Shown: positions 18,956 to 29,748, numbered from the stretch's first letter. The stretch is DNA of 64,000 nucleotides from Gemella haemolysans (GCF_901873445.1 NZ_CABFLN010000030.1:1-64000), one strand, 5' to 3'. Numbers and translations are program-made. Notes: generated from the letters alone by a model not told the origin.

Positions 18956-20263
18956 ATGGCAAAACCAACAGTTGCGATAATAGGTAGACCTAATGTAGGT
19001 AAATCTACAATTTTCAATAAGATTATTGGTGATAGACTTTCTATCGTAGAAGATGTAGCAGGTGTTACACGTGATAGAATTTATTCAAAAGCAGAATGGT
19101 TAAACTATTCATTCTTCATGATTGATACAGGAGGAATTGAGTTAGAAGATACTCCATTCCAAAAACAAATCAGAGCACAAGCAGAACTAGCTATCGATGA
19201 AGCCGATGTAATTATATTCTTAACAAATGGTCGTGATGGTGTTACAAGTGATGATGAGGAAGTTGCAAAATTATTATATAAAACTGATAAACCAGTAGTA
19301 TTAGCAGTTAATAAAATTGATAATTTTGATATGAATCATATGATTTATGATTTCTATTCATTAGGATTTGGAGATCCATTCCCAATTTCAGGATCACACG
19401 GATTAGGTATTGGTGACTTACTAGATGAAGTATGTAAAAACTTTAAAGTTCTAGAAGAAGAGGAAGAAGATGAGAAAATTAGATTCTCTCTAATTGGACG
19501 TCCTAATGTAGGTAAATCAAGTTTAATCAACACTATCTTAGGAGAAGAACGTGTAATTGCTTCTGATATCGCTGGAACAACACGAGATGCAATAGATACT
19601 GATTTTAAACATAATGGAGATGAGTATGTCGTAATCGATACAGCTGGTATTAGAAAACGTGGTAAAGTATATGAAAGTTGTGAAAAATATTCAGTTCTTC
19701 GTTCTCTTAAAGCTATTGAACGTTCAGATGTCGTCTTAGTTGTTCTTAATGCCGAAGAAGGTATTATTGAACAAGATAAGAAAGTAGCCGGATATGCTCA
19801 CGAATCTGGAAAAGGTGTAATCATCGTTGTTAACAAATGGGATGCGATTGAAAAAGACGATAAAACTATGAAAGAATTTGAAGAAAAAATTCGTGATAGT
19901 TTTGCATATCTAGACTATGCTAAAATCGTTTATGTTTCTGCAAAAACAAAACAACGTGTATTTAACATCTTCCCATTAATTAAAGAATCATATGAAAATA
20001 GACAACGTCGTATTCAAAGTTCAACACTTAATGAAATTGTTGTTGATGCAGTTTCTATGAATCCAACTCCACAAGATAAAGGTAAGAGACTTAATATTTT
20101 CTATGCATCACAAGTTGCTATTAATCCACCAACATTCGTGTTCTTCGTGAATTATCCAGAACTTATGCACTTCTCATATGAGAGATTTTTAGAAAATAGA
20201 ATTCGTGATTCATTTAACTTTGAAGGAACTCCTATTAAACTATTAGCAAGACAAAGAAACTAG
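18956..20263 (+). CDS. der: Ribosome-assembly GTPase Der (EngA)
   Basis: Essential GTPase needed for 50S subunit maturation. Two GTPase domains in tandem each carry a P-loop ([14 protein letters not shown] and [14 protein letters not shown]), DTGG/DTAG switch and NKID/NKWD motifs. They are followed by a C-terminal KH-like domain, 435 residues in all. The ATG at 18956 follows ATGGAGGTAA. It stands after the S1 gene, as in many Firmicutes. Confidence 0.97.
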   Translation: MAKPTVAIIGRPNVGKSTIFNKIIGDRLSIVEDVAGVTRDRIYSKAEWLNYSFFMIDTGGIELEDTPFQKQIRAQAELAIDEADVIIFLTNGRDGVTSDDEEVAKLLYKTDKPVVLAVNKIDNFDMNHMIYDFYSLGFGDPFPISGSHGLGIGDLLDEVCKNFKVLEEEEEDEKIRFSLIGRPNVGKSSLINTILGEERVIASDIAGTTRDAIDTDFKHNGDEYVVIDTAGIRKRGKVYESCEKYSVLRSLKAIERSDVVLVVLNAEEGIIEQDKKVAGYAHESGKGVIIVVNKWDAIEKDDKTMKEFEEKIRDSFAYLDYAKIVYVSAKTKQRVFNIFPLIKESYENRQRRIQSSTLNEIVVDAVSMNPTPQDKGKRLNIFYASQVAINPPTFVFFVNYPELMHFSYERFLENRIRDSFNFEGTPIKLLARQRN

Positions 20264-20313
20264 TGGAATAGATTAGTTATTCAAATTTTAAAATATTAAC
20301 TTAATAAAACAAT

Positions 20314-20352
20314 AAGAGAGTGGTTCTAAAATGATTTTAGAACTGCTCTTTT
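20314..20352 (+). terminator. Terminator after der
   Basis: Strong hairpin GTGGTTCTAAAAT / ATTTTAGAACTGC flanked by AGAG / CTCT, followed by T. Confidence 0.8.
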
Positions 20353-20502
20353 ATGTTAATAATTTCATGAAAGGAAACATGAAAACAATCCACATTATTT
20401 TCATTTAAATTAAATGGTAAAATTTAGTCAAAATACTAGAAAATATACTTAGAACATGGTATAATTCAACTTATATAATTTACTAATTAGGAGGTAATCT
20501 AT

Positions 20503-21228
20503 ATGCCATTAGGATATTATGGAATGTCAGGAAGTTATATACTTTACTTTTTACTAATTATGTTAATCCCTTTATGGGCTCAATTCAAAGTAAAAAGAAC
20601 ATACGAAAGATATAAAAAAGTAAGAACAAAATCAGGATTAACTGGAAAAGAAGTTGCAGAAATAATAATGCAAGCAAATGGAATTACAGGTGTTAGAGTA
20701 GTTAGAGGTGAGGTTGAATTGTCAGACCACTATGATCCAACTAATAACGTTGTAGTTTTATCACCAATCGTACATGATCAACCAACAGTTGCATCAGTTG
20801 CAATTGCTGCACATGAAATCGGTCACGTTATTCAAGATAAAGTAGCAGACTACAAACCAATGAGATGGAGACACTCACTAGTACCATTAGCAAATCTTGG
20901 AGGAAACTTATCAACTATTCTTATTATGGTAGGATTCTTATTAACAGGATTAATCGGACAATTTGGTTATACTATTGCTTGGGTTGGAGTAGGATTTATG
21001 CTATTTGCAGTACTATTCCAAGTAGTAACACTACCAGTAGAGTTCGATGCTTCAAAACGTGCTTTAGAGCAAGTAGTTGATTTGAATATCGTAGATGATC
21101 AAGAACACAGACACTGTCGTAAAGTTCTAACTGCAGCAGCATTAACATATGTAGCAGCAGCGATGGTTGCTTTAATGGAACTATTGAGATTCATATTTAT
21201 TTTATTAAACAGTAGTAATAGAGACTAA
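20503..21228 (+). CDS. Zinc metallopeptidase, YugP family
   Basis: Membrane metalloprotease-like protein of 241 residues. A first helix (residues 12-27) precedes a cytosolic part, and the zinc-binding helix AAHEIGHVIQD holds His104, Glu105 and His108. Three more hydrophobic segments follow. Family members (neutral zinc metallopeptidase 2) have no assigned substrate. It starts with a TAGGAGG ribosome site and is followed by a strong terminator. Confidence 0.85.
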   Translation: MPLGYYGMSGSYILYFLLIMLIPLWAQFKVKRTYERYKKVRTKSGLTGKEVAEIIMQANGITGVRVVRGEVELSDHYDPTNNVVVLSPIVHDQPTVASVAIAAHEIGHVIQDKVADYKPMRWRHSLVPLANLGGNLSTILIMVGFLLTGLIGQFGYTIAWVGVGFMLFAVLFQVVTLPVEFDASKRALEQVVDLNIVDDQEHRHCRKVLTAAALTYVAAAMVALMELLRFIFILLNSSNRD

Positions 21229-21263
21229 TAATTAATTTTGACCAATGTGGTCAGACTAATAAA

Positions 21264-21321
21264 AAACGGCTAGTAGTCAAGATTTTTATAAAATCACGAT
21301 TTACTAGTCGTTTATTTTTTT
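21264..21321 (+). terminator. Terminator after the YugP-like gene
   Basis: Stem AAACGGCTAGTA / TACTAGTCGTTT with an A+T-rich loop, then a T-run. Confidence 0.7.
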
Positions 21322-21325
21322 ATAT

Positions 21326-21500
21326 TAGAGTTGAACAAAAAATCCTAAATTTTAAATTAGTTTATATTAAGACTCATAAACATTCTAGCGAATTGATACC
21401 AAAATTCGCTTTATAAAAACTTTTCAGATATCTCATAAACTTTGTGGGATAGACTCGCCAAAATAGATTTCTCTAAAATTACGATTCTTGTTTCACCCAC
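21326..21500 (-). repeat. Intergenic repeat element, copy A
   Basis: On the minus strand this stretch resembles 27150-27300 along its length. Shared blocks include GAAACAAGA, GATATCT(A/G)AAAAG(C/T)TTTTATAAAG, GAATTT, TATCAAT, TATGAGT and AAAATTTAGG. No protein is coded. With the terminator before it, it fills the gap between the YugP-like gene and acpS. Copy number in the genome is unknown. Confidence 0.55.
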
Positions 21501-21601
21501 AGTTAAGTAAATAACAAAGCTAAATAACAAGTTAATATAGCTTTCATAATATCCATATTAGTGTTATAATATTGTAAGACTATATAATGAAGAGGTAAAA
21601 A

Positions 21602-21955
21602 ATGATTTACGGAATAGGTTGTGATATCGTCGATATTCATCGCTTCGAAAAATATGTTGATGATAAAAAACGACTTGAAAAATTATATACAGAAAATGAA
21701 TTAAATGAATTTTATAAAATAACAAATAAAAGAAGAAAAATGGAATTCCTTGCGGGACGCTTTGCGGTAAAAGAAGCAGCCTCTAAAGCACTTGGAGTTG
21801 GAATTTCTAAGGAGTTTTCTTTTCATGATGTTGAGGTGAAAAAAGATGAGCATGGGAAACCATATATAGAATATGGCGACTTTAGGACACATCTGACTAT
21901 AAGCCATACTGATACAACAGTAGTGGCGTTTGTTGTTTTAGAGAAAGGGGATTAG
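21602..21955 (+). CDS. acpS: Holo-[acyl-carrier-protein] synthase AcpS
   Basis: Transfers 4'-phosphopantetheine from CoA to acyl carrier protein for fatty-acid synthesis. The motifs GIGCDIVDIHRFEKY and FLAGRFAVKEAASKALG hold the Mg2+ and CoA ligands. The length of 117 residues is standard. AGAGGT precedes the ATG. It is four bases before alr, a pairing common in Firmicutes. Confidence 0.95.
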   Translation: MIYGIGCDIVDIHRFEKYVDDKKRLEKLYTENELNEFYKITNKRRKMEFLAGRFAVKEAASKALGVGISKEFSFHDVEVKKDEHGKPYIEYGDFRTHLTISHTDTTVVAFVVLEKGD

Positions 21956-21959
21956 ATTA

Positions 21960-23087
21960 ATGATTAATGATAGACCAACACAATTAAGAGTAAATTTAGA
22001 TGCATTGCTTAATAATTATAATAAGTTAAATGGTCTTAATAATGAAAAAATTGGATTAGCTATTGTTAAAGCTGATTCCTATGGATTGGGTTCGAAAGTA
22101 ATCGCAGATCATTTATATCAAAATGGAGTCAGACATTTCGCAACAGCAACATTAGAAGAAGCTTTAGAACTTAAAGATGTTATTAAAGATAGCATGGTCC
22201 TTGTATTAGGAGTTATAAATCCCCAAAATGTTAAATATGCAGTAGAAAATAATGTCTCTTTAACTTGTCCTTCTAAAGAGTGGTTAGAAGAATCTTTAGT
22301 ACACTTGCAAAAAATTGAAGGAAAATTAAAAATACATGTTAAGCTAGACACGGGAATGGGAAGAATTGGAACTTCTGATTTAGAAGAACTAAAAGAAATT
22401 GACAACTTATTAGATTCGGAAAAAACTGATTTTGAAGGAATTTTCTCGCATTACTCAAATGCTGATGGAGAGGATGATAATTATGATAATTATCAGACAG
22501 AAAACTTCGAAAGAAGTCTTAAAGTTTTCACACATAAACCAAAATACATTCATATAGAAAATTCGGCTGGTACAGTTAAGTATAGCAATAGAGATGATCA
22601 GTATAATCTTAAAAGAATTGGTATTGCTATGTATGGATGTTATCCAAGTGGAAATATTGAGAAATTAGATAAGGTGCAACTAGAACCTGTAGCTAGTTTA
22701 GTTAGCAAAGTAACACATGTGAAAAAATTTCAGGCAGGACAAAAGCTTGGGTATGGTATTAGTTATGAAGCTAAACAAGATGAATATATCGCGACAGTAC
22801 CAATAGGATATGCTGATGGTTTACTAAGGAGAACTCAAGGGTTTAAAATTAAAGTCGGATCTGAAGAGTGTGAAATTGTTGGACGTGTATGTATGGATCA
22901 ACTTATGGTTCGTTGTAGTGAAAATGTAAAAGTGGGAGACGACGTACTATTCTTTGGAGAATATAACGGACAAAAAGTTTCAGTAGATGCTTTTGCAGAA
23001 TATCAAAATACAATAAGTTATGAAATATTTTGTTGTATAAATAAACGTGTTCCAAGAGTTTATTATAAAAATAAGATGGAGTTATAG
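21960..23087 (+). CDS. alr: Alanine racemase
   Basis: PLP enzyme that interconverts L- and D-alanine for peptidoglycan. The PLP-binding lysine is Lys37 in AIVKADSYGLG. The second catalytic Tyr lies in KLGYGISYEA, and RVCMDQLMV is the conserved C-terminal motif. The length of 375 residues is normal. It is the middle gene of acpS-alr-tex. Confidence 0.96.
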   Translation: MINDRPTQLRVNLDALLNNYNKLNGLNNEKIGLAIVKADSYGLGSKVIADHLYQNGVRHFATATLEEALELKDVIKDSMVLVLGVINPQNVKYAVENNVSLTCPSKEWLEESLVHLQKIEGKLKIHVKLDTGMGRIGTSDLEELKEIDNLLDSEKTDFEGIFSHYSNADGEDDNYDNYQTENFERSLKVFTHKPKYIHIENSAGTVKYSNRDDQYNLKRIGIAMYGCYPSGNIEKLDKVQLEPVASLVSKVTHVKKFQAGQKLGYGISYEAKQDEYIATVPIGYADGLLRRTQGFKIKVGSEECEIVGRVCMDQLMVRCSENVKVGDDVLFFGEYNGQKVSVDAFAEYQNTISYEIFCCINKRVPRVYYKNKMEL

Positions 23088-23088
23088 A

Positions 23089-25257
23089 ATGTACGAGAAA
23101 ATTACAAAAAATTTGGCAACTAAGCTAAAGATACAAGATAAGTATATAGTAAATGTATTAAATCTATTAGAAGAGGGAAATACAATTGCTTTTATCGCTA
23201 GGTATAGAAAAGAATTAACAAATTCATTAGACGAAGTTGCTATAAAACAAATACAAGATGAATTTAATTATTTAAAATCTCTTGAAGAAAGAAAAGAAGA
23301 AGTAATTAGATTAATTTCAGAAAAAGGTCTACTTACTGATGAGTTGAAAAAAGATATTTTAGCTCAAGAAAAACTACAAAGGGTAGAAGATTTGTATCGA
23401 CCGTTTAAAGAGAAAAAACGTACAAAAGCAACGATAGCTAAAGAAAAAGGATTAGAGAAACTAGCTAACTATATTCTGAAACTTCCAAAATCTTTAGAAG
23501 ATTTGAATAAAGAAGCTACTAAGTATATAAATGCTGAAAAAGAGGTTAATACCACTGAAGAAGCAATTAACTATGCACTAGATATTATTGCAGAAAATAT
23601 TTCTGATAGTGCAAAATATCGTGAGTATGTACTTGAAAACACTAGAAAATTCGGTCAAATTACTTCAGTGCTTAAAAAAGGTGGAGAAGAGAAAGACGAA
23701 AATTCTACATACAAAAACTACTATGAATTTGGTGAACAAATATCAAAAATAGCTTCACATAGAATTCTTGCTTTAAATAGAGCAGAAAAAGAAGGAATAA
23801 TTCGAGTAAGTATAGAAAATGATAAAGATAGATTACATAATTATATTCTTAGAGGATTAACAAAAAATCGTCAAACAGTAATAAATGAATTACTATTAGA
23901 ATGTATTGCTGATAGTATGAAACGTTTAATCTATCCATCTATCGAAAGAGAAATTCGAAGTGACTTAACGAAAAAAGCTGAGGAAGACTCTGTTGTTATT
24001 TTCTCAGAAAACTTAAAACAACTATTAATGCAAAGTCCACTAAAAAATAAAAAAGTTTTAGGAATAGACCCAGCGTTTAGAACAGGTTGTAAGATGGCAA
24101 TTGTTGATGAATATGGTAATTTTATAGATAAAATGGTAATCTATCCTCATAAACCAGCATCAGCAGATAAACAAGAAAAGTCTAAAAAAGATTTAATTAA
24201 ATTTATTAATAAACATAATATTAATCTGATTGCTATCGGTAATGGGACAGCATCTCGTGAAACTGAAAAATTTGTTGTAGATAATTTAAAAGAAGCGGGA
24301 TTAAAAATTGACTATGTTATTGTAAATGAAGCGGGAGCAAGTGTTTACTCAGCGAGTGAAGTAGCTCGTGAAGAATTTCCTGATTTTAACGTAGAAGAGA
24401 GAAGTGCAGTATCAATTGCACGTCGTATTCAAGATCCGCTAAGTGAACTAGTAAAAATTGATCCTAAGTCAATCGGTGTTGGACAATATCAACATGATAT
24501 AACACCTAAATTTTTAGAAAAAGAACTAACTTTCGTAGTTGAAACAGCGGTAAATAAAGTAGGGGTAAATGTTAATACAGCCTCAGTATCTTTATTATCA
24601 TATGTTTCAGGTGTTAATAAGCAAATAGCTAAAAATATTGTGGCTTATCGTCAAGAAAATGGAAAAATAGAAACTATTAAAGAAATTGCTAAAGTACCAA
24701 GATTAGGTAAGAAAACATATGAGCAATGTGTAGGATTCTTTAGAATACCAGATAGTAAAAATATTTTTGATGCTACAGGTATTCACCCTGAGAGTTATAA
24801 GGCGGCAGAAAACTTATTAAAAGAATTGAAATTATCTACTAAGGAAGTTGGAACTGAAGAGTTTGCAACTACTGTGGAAGCTGTAGATAAGAAAGAACTT
24901 GCAGAAAAAATCGGTGTGGGAATAGAAACACTTGAAGATATAATTAAAGATTTAAAACAGCCATTACGTGATGAACGTGAATCATTTGCTAAACCATTGT
25001 TAAAATCAGATATTCTGACAATAGATGACCTGAAAATTGGTGTGAAATTAGCTGGAACTGTTAGAAATATTACACAGTTTGGAGCTTTTATAGATATAGG
25101 TCTTAAGCAAGATGCAATGGTTCATATTTCAAAAATCAGTAAAAATTATATTAAAAACCCATTAGACGTTCTTAGTGTAGGACAAATCGTTGATGTGTAT
25201 GTTATTGATGTAGACAAAGAACGAGGTCGTGTCGCACTAGCAATGTTCAAAGATTAA
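23089..25257 (+). CDS. tex: Tex-family S1 RNA-binding transcription accessory protein
   Basis: A 722-residue homologue of Tex, a nucleic-acid-binding protein linked to transcription. It has the N-terminal helical Tex domain, a YqgF/RNase H-like domain (LGIDPAFRTGCKMAIVD), a helix-hairpin-helix pair (VNTASVSLLSYVSGVNKQIAKNIV) and a C-terminal S1 domain (LAGTVRNITQFGAFIDIG). Start ATG 23089 follows GATGGAGTT, one base after the alr stop. A longer reading frame from 23047 overlaps alr and lacks a ribosome site. Confidence 0.93.
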   Translation: MYEKITKNLATKLKIQDKYIVNVLNLLEEGNTIAFIARYRKELTNSLDEVAIKQIQDEFNYLKSLEERKEEVIRLISEKGLLTDELKKDILAQEKLQRVEDLYRPFKEKKRTKATIAKEKGLEKLANYILKLPKSLEDLNKEATKYINAEKEVNTTEEAINYALDIIAENISDSAKYREYVLENTRKFGQITSVLKKGGEEKDENSTYKNYYEFGEQISKIASHRILALNRAEKEGIIRVSIENDKDRLHNYILRGLTKNRQTVINELLLECIADSMKRLIYPSIEREIRSDLTKKAEEDSVVIFSENLKQLLMQSPLKNKKVLGIDPAFRTGCKMAIVDEYGNFIDKMVIYPHKPASADKQEKSKKDLIKFINKHNINLIAIGNGTASRETEKFVVDNLKEAGLKIDYVIVNEAGASVYSASEVAREEFPDFNVEERSAVSIARRIQDPLSELVKIDPKSIGVGQYQHDITPKFLEKELTFVVETAVNKVGVNVNTASVSLLSYVSGVNKQIAKNIVAYRQENGKIETIKEIAKVPRLGKKTYEQCVGFFRIPDSKNIFDATGIHPESYKAAENLLKELKLSTKEVGTEEFATTVEAVDKKELAEKIGVGIETLEDIIKDLKQPLRDERESFAKPLLKSDILTIDDLKIGVKLAGTVRNITQFGAFIDIGLKQDAMVHISKISKNYIKNPLDVLSVGQIVDVYVIDVDKERGRVALAMFKD

Positions 25258-25268
25258 AGGAGGTAGAA

Positions 25269-27146
25269 ATGAGTAATAACAAATCAAAATACCTTCCAAG
25301 TATAGATAGCTTGAGGGCATTGGCGGTATTAGCCGTTATTATTTATCACGTCGATGTAAATTACCTACCAGGTGGTTTCTTAGGTGTTGATTTATTCTTT
25401 GTTTTATCAGGTTATTTAATTAGTTCATTGATTATTAAAGAATATAAAAAGACAGGCTCTCTTAATTTATATAATTTTTATTTAAGAAGAGCTAGACGTT
25501 TATTACCAGCAGTTTATTTTATGATAACTGTAGGATTGATAGTGATGGTGCTATTCAATGATGTATTACTACGTAAAAGTCATCTTGATGCCTTATTTGG
25601 TTACATATATTCAAGTAACTGGTGGTATATATTCCATAAATTAGATTACTTTGATAGTTTTGGTTCGCAAAGTCCATTTAAACATTTATGGTCATTAGCT
25701 ATTGAAGAACAATTTTACATGGTTTTCCCATTGTTATTTTTAATATTTAATGGGAAAAAGAAAGCCAAAGATGGAACATATAAATTAAATAAGAATTTTT
25801 TATATGTTGTAATTGGAATAATATTCGCTTCATTATTAACTCACATATTACTATTTGATATTAATAATATTAGTCGAATTTATTTTGGAACTGATACAAG
25901 AGCATTTTCATTACTTGTAGGAGTAGTAGGTGCGATTTTATATCCTATGGATAAACTTAATACAAAAGTAACACCTAAAGAAAATATGCGCTATAGTTTA
26001 GTATCATTAATTTCGATTGCTATCTTAATAACTATTATGATTTATACTTCAGAGTATAATACCTGGCTATACCGTGGAGGATTCTTACTTGTAGCTATTT
26101 TAGGTCTAGTAATTATTATAAGTAGTGGGAAACAACATACAATAATGTCGAGACTATTATCATTTAAACCAATTGTATTTATTGGTAAAATTTCTTATAG
26201 TTTATACTTATGGCATTTTCCAATTTTAGTTTTAACTACACCAGTGTCAGAAATTGGTAATCCTAATATTTTATATGTAATATTACGAATTATACTTACA
26301 TTTGTTGTAGCTATTATAAGTTACGTATTTGTTGAGACACCAATTCGAAAACTAGGATTTATAAACTACGTTAACTTGGTTTATAAAAAAATAGTAAAAC
26401 GTCCTAAAAAAACAAGAAAAGTATACGCTAGTATTATAGGTGTAGTATCATTACTATTTGTGATGGGGATATTTGGAAAAGGTGTTCCATTCCTTTCAAC
26501 AGCATTTGTAAAAGAAATGGAAAACAATAAAGAAACTCAATTTGTAAATAATCAAAATAATAAAAGTGATAATAATCAAAATAAATCTACTGACGAGAAT
26601 AAAGATAACAAAGAAAATAAAGATGATAAAAATAATTCAGACAAGAAATATAGTTCTGTAGTTGTTATGGGAGATTCTCTGACAGTTGATATCGGAGAGA
26701 AATTTAAAGAGTTGTATCCAGGAGCTGTTATCGATGGTAAAATTGGTCGACAATTATATATGGCAGTGGATGAAGCTAAAAATTACGCTCAATATAACAA
26801 TGAGAATTCAGCGATAATATTCCAACTAGGAACTAATGGACCATTTACTGAAAGCCAACTTGATGAATTAGTGAAGATTTTTGATAAAGCTGATATTTAC
26901 TTCGTTAATGTTAAAGTACCAAGAGCTTGGGAAAAAACTGTAAATTCAGAGTTAACAAAAGCAAAAGAAAAATACTCTAATGTAACTATAATCGATTGGT
27001 ATTCTGTAGCAAATGGTAATACTACTTTATTCGAACCAGATAAGGTGCATTTAAAACCAGTAGGTGCTGAAAGAATGGTTGATTTAATAGTGAAAAATCT
27101 TAAACGACCAGTAGAAATTAAAGAGGGAATGACTCAAAAATCGTGA
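25269..27146 (+). CDS. oatA: OatA-like peptidoglycan O-acetyltransferase
   Basis: A 625-residue membrane enzyme of the acyltransferase-3 plus SGNH type. The N-terminal part has about ten helices with the conserved RALAVLAVIIYH opening, RRARRLLPA and WSLAIEEQFY. After an Asn/Lys/Asp-rich linker (about residues 420-460) comes an extracellular SGNH domain with VVMGDSLTVDIG (catalytic Ser) and DKVHLKP (Asp/His). Such enzymes O-acetylate MurNAc and give lysozyme resistance. It follows tex by 11 bases with AGGAGG. Confidence 0.88.
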   Translation: MSNNKSKYLPSIDSLRALAVLAVIIYHVDVNYLPGGFLGVDLFFVLSGYLISSLIIKEYKKTGSLNLYNFYLRRARRLLPAVYFMITVGLIVMVLFNDVLLRKSHLDALFGYIYSSNWWYIFHKLDYFDSFGSQSPFKHLWSLAIEEQFYMVFPLLFLIFNGKKKAKDGTYKLNKNFLYVVIGIIFASLLTHILLFDINNISRIYFGTDTRAFSLLVGVVGAILYPMDKLNTKVTPKENMRYSLVSLISIAILITIMIYTSEYNTWLYRGGFLLVAILGLVIIISSGKQHTIMSRLLSFKPIVFIGKISYSLYLWHFPILVLTTPVSEIGNPNILYVILRIILTFVVAIISYVFVETPIRKLGFINYVNLVYKKIVKRPKKTRKVYASIIGVVSLLFVMGIFGKGVPFLSTAFVKEMENNKETQFVNNQNNKSDNNQNKSTDENKDNKENKDDKNNSDKKYSSVVVMGDSLTVDIGEKFKELYPGAVIDGKIGRQLYMAVDEAKNYAQYNNENSAIIFQLGTNGPFTESQLDELVKIFDKADIYFVNVKVPRAWEKTVNSELTKAKEKYSNVTIIDWYSVANGNTTLFEPDKVHLKPVGAERMVDLIVKNLKRPVEIKEGMTQKS

Positions 27147-27149
27147 TTT

Positions 27150-27300
27150 CTTAAGAAACAAGATTTTGTCGTGTCATCCCCGCACAGTTTATTAGATATC
27201 TAAAAAGCTTTTATAAAGTGAATTTAGATATCAATAAACCACTGCGGCTATGAGTTCTCATATACACTTTGTTAAAATTTAGGGCTTTTGGACCAGCTCT
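27150..27300 (+). repeat. Intergenic repeat element, copy B
   Basis: Diverged, inverted partner of 21326-21500. This copy can fold: AGTTTATTAGATATCTAAA pairs with TTTAGATATCAATAAACC around the block AAGCTTTTATAAAGTGAA, flanked by CGCACAG / CACTGCG. It fills the start of the 447-base gap between oatA and gltX. No reading frame is plausible. Confidence 0.55.
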
Positions 27301-27313
27301 TTAAATTTAAATG

Positions 27314-27352
27314 AAAAACTAAGTAGTTTTAAAAGACTGCTTAGTTTTTTTG
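27314..27352 (+). terminator. Terminator between oatA and gltX
   Basis: Stem AAAAACTAAGTAGT / ACTGCTTAGTTTTTT with a T-run. It lies after repeat copy B and may end the acpS-alr-tex-oatA transcript. Confidence 0.75.
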
Positions 27353-27516
27353 TATTAAAAAATAATAACAATATAAAAACGAAGAAGTCTTATTTAATTA
27401 GAATTAAGTTTAGTTTCTCATGAATTTTTGAATATCATAAATTTAAATAATTTTTGTGATTGAAACATAAAGATAACAATTGATAAGGCTTTTCTTGGTG
27501 AATTGTTGAACTTTCA

Positions 27517-27546
27517 TTGAAATATGAATATAGTTTGTGATATAAT
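27517..27546 (+). promoter_or_regulatory. gltX promoter
   Basis: TTGAAA (27517-27522), an 18-base spacer and TATAAT (27541-27546), 48 bases before the gltX start. No T-box leader is seen. Bases 27353-27516 hold nothing else recognisable. Confidence 0.65.
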
Positions 27547-27593
27547 GATTTAGTATTATAAATTTATTTAATAGTAAAAAAAAGGAGATAACT

Positions 27594-29057
27594 ATGACAA
27601 AAGTAAGAGTAAGATATGCACCATCTCCAACAGGAAATTTACATATCGGAAATGCAAGAACAGCATTATTTAATTACCTTTTTGCAAAACATTACGGTGG
27701 AGACTTCGTACTAAGAATTGAAGATACTGACTTCAAACGTAATAAAGAAGAAGGTGAAAGAAGCCAACTTAAATATATGGATTGGCTAGGTCTTGACTAT
27801 GATGAAGGTATTGGAAAAGAAAAAGAATTCGGTCCTTACCGTCAATCAGAAAGAATCGATATCTATCAAAAATACGCAGATCAACTTATTGCTGAAGATA
27901 AAGCATACAAATGTTACATGACTGCTGAAGAATTAGAAGCGGAAAGAGAAGAGCAAATTGCTAATGGATTACCACCACGCTATAGTGGAAAACATGCTCA
28001 TCTTACTAAAGAAGAACAAGAAGCATTTGAAAAAGAAGGTAGAAAACCATCTATCCGTATTCGTGTTCTACAAGACAGAACATATAAATTCGATGATATG
28101 GTTAAAGGTGAATTATCATTTGAAGGACATGACTTCGGTGATTTCGTAATTATTAAAAATGATGGAGTAGCTACATATAACTTTGCGGTGGCAATCGATG
28201 ATCATTTAATGCAAATTTCTCACGTTCTACGTGGAGATGATCACGTTTCAAATACACCAAAACAACTTGTTGTATATGAAGCATTAGGATTTGAACCACC
28301 AAGATTTGGTCACATGACCCTAATCGTAAATGAAAACAAGAAAAAATTATCTAAACGTGATGAAACAATCATTCAATTCATCGAACAATATGATGAATTA
28401 GGATACCTTCCAGAAGCATTATTTAACTTCATTACATTATTAGGATGGTCTCCAGAAGGTGAACAAGAAATTTTCACTAAAGAAGAATTTGTTGAAATTT
28501 TCGATGAAAAACGTTTAAGTAAATCACCGGCGTTCTTCGATAATAACAAACTAACTTGGATTAATAACCAATATATTAAAGCACAACCGTTAGAAAGAAT
28601 CGTAGACTTATCATTACCATTCTTCGTAAAAGAAGGTGTTGCAACTTCTGAAGAAGTTGAAGCAAATAAAGCTTGGTTTGAAAAATTAATTTCTTTATAC
28701 CAACCACAAATGAGTTATGGTGCTGAAATCGTAGAATTAACAAAACAATTCTTCGTAGAAGAAGTAAAATTTGATGAAGAAGAGTTAGAAATTCTAAAAC
28801 AAGAAACAACAGCAACAGTATTCGAAGATTTCTTAACAAAAGTTGAAGAAGTAGAAGAATTTACTGCTGATAACATCAAAGTTTTAATCAAAGCTATTCA
28901 AAAAGATACTGGAGTAAAAGGTAAAAACTTATTCATGCCAATTCGTATAGCTTCTACAGGATCAATGCACGGTCCAGAATTAAACACAAGCTTAGAATTA
29001 CTAGGTAAAGAAAGAGTAGCATCTAGAGTAAAAGCTGCATTAGAAACAATTAAATAA
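27594..29057 (+). CDS. gltX: Glutamyl-tRNA synthetase
   Basis: Charges tRNA-Glu (and in most Gram-positives also tRNA-Gln, later corrected by GatCAB). The class I signatures are present: HIGN within [20 protein letters not shown] and the KLSKR form of KMSKS ([10 protein letters not shown]). The length of 487 residues is normal for the family. AAAGGAGA precedes the ATG. It is a single-gene transcript with its own promoter and terminator; cysE and cysS, often next in Bacillus, are not here. Confidence 0.97.
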   Translation: MTKVRVRYAPSPTGNLHIGNARTALFNYLFAKHYGGDFVLRIEDTDFKRNKEEGERSQLKYMDWLGLDYDEGIGKEKEFGPYRQSERIDIYQKYADQLIAEDKAYKCYMTAEELEAEREEQIANGLPPRYSGKHAHLTKEEQEAFEKEGRKPSIRIRVLQDRTYKFDDMVKGELSFEGHDFGDFVIIKNDGVATYNFAVAIDDHLMQISHVLRGDDHVSNTPKQLVVYEALGFEPPRFGHMTLIVNENKKKLSKRDETIIQFIEQYDELGYLPEALFNFITLLGWSPEGEQEIFTKEEFVEIFDEKRLSKSPAFFDNNKLTWINNQYIKAQPLERIVDLSLPFFVKEGVATSEEVEANKAWFEKLISLYQPQMSYGAEIVELTKQFFVEEVKFDEEELEILKQETTATVFEDFLTKVEEVEEFTADNIKVLIKAIQKDTGVKGKNLFMPIRIASTGSMHGPELNTSLELLGKERVASRVKAALETIK

Positions 29058-29075
29058 AAAGTTTTAAATTTTTAT

Positions 29076-29135
29076 AAATTAAGGGTGAAATAAATTGAGA
29101 ATATCTAATTTTAGATTAGCCCTTAATTTTAATTT
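29076..29135 (+). terminator. Terminator after gltX
   Basis: Perfect arms AAATTAAGGG (29076-29085) and CCCTTAATTT (29120-29129), then T-rich sequence. Confidence 0.65.
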
Positions 29136-29187
29136 TCCAGCTGGGAAAAATAAGAGAAGAAATATAAATAAATGTAAAGAAAATATC

Positions 29188-29310
29188 TTGACATTTATCA
29201 GTAAATAAGGTATTATTACTTATGATATTGTTTATATATCTTCACGAGTAAGCCCCGGAAAACTTAGTCGTTATGACAGATTAAAAACAACATCTAGGAG
29301 GAAAAAAGAC
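29188..29310 (+). promoter_or_regulatory. rplM promoter and putative L13 autoregulatory leader
   Basis: TTGACA (29188-29193), 17 bases, TATTAT (29211-29216). The untranslated leader that follows has CACGAGTAAGCCCCGG and AACTTAGTCGTTATGACAG, which resemble from memory the L13 leader of Firmicutes, a structure bound by L13 to control its own operon. The promoter is clear; the leader assignment needs a covariance-model search. Confidence 0.5.
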
Positions 29311-29748
29311 ATGCGTCAAACATATATGGCAAAGCCATCAACTGTAGAAAAAAAATGGTATGTAATCGATGCTGAAGGACAAACTTTAGGTCGCTTATCA
29401 TCAGAGGTAGCTTCAATTTTAAGAGGGAAACACAAACCTACTTATACACCACACATCGATACTGGGGATAATGTAATCATTATCAACGCTGAGAAAATTG
29501 TGTTAACTGGTAAAAAATTAACTGATAAAATTTACCGTCGTCACACAATGCACCCAGGTGGGTTAAAAGAAAGAACTGCTGGATTAATGGTAGAAAAATA
29601 TCCAGAAGAACTTTTAGAACTATCTATCAAAGGTATGTTACCAAAAAATACTTTAGGTAGAGCTCAAGGAATGAAACTTCACGTTTACCGTGGAGCTGAA
29701 CACCCACACGCAGCACAAAAACCAGAAAAATACGAATTACGTGGATAA
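29311..29748 (+). CDS. rplM: 50S ribosomal protein L13
   Basis: Early-assembly protein of the large ribosomal subunit, 145 residues. Conserved stretches include [35 protein letters not shown] and [25 protein letters not shown] precedes the ATG at 29311; an ATG at 29326 (MAKPST) is also possible. Operon with rpsI, 19 bases apart. Confidence 0.97.
   Translation: MRQTYMAKPSTVEKKWYVIDAEGQTLGRLSSEVASILRGKHKPTYTPHIDTGDNVIIINAEKIVLTGKKLTDKIYRRHTMHPGGLKERTAGLMVEKYPEELLELSIKGMLPKNTLGRAQGMKLHVYRGAEHPHAAQKPEKYELRG

Noticed and set aside
28576..28839. Minus-strand Leu-rich frame opposite gltX
   Set aside because: The composition reflects the Glu/Lys-rich sense strand; gltX is intact and unambiguous here.
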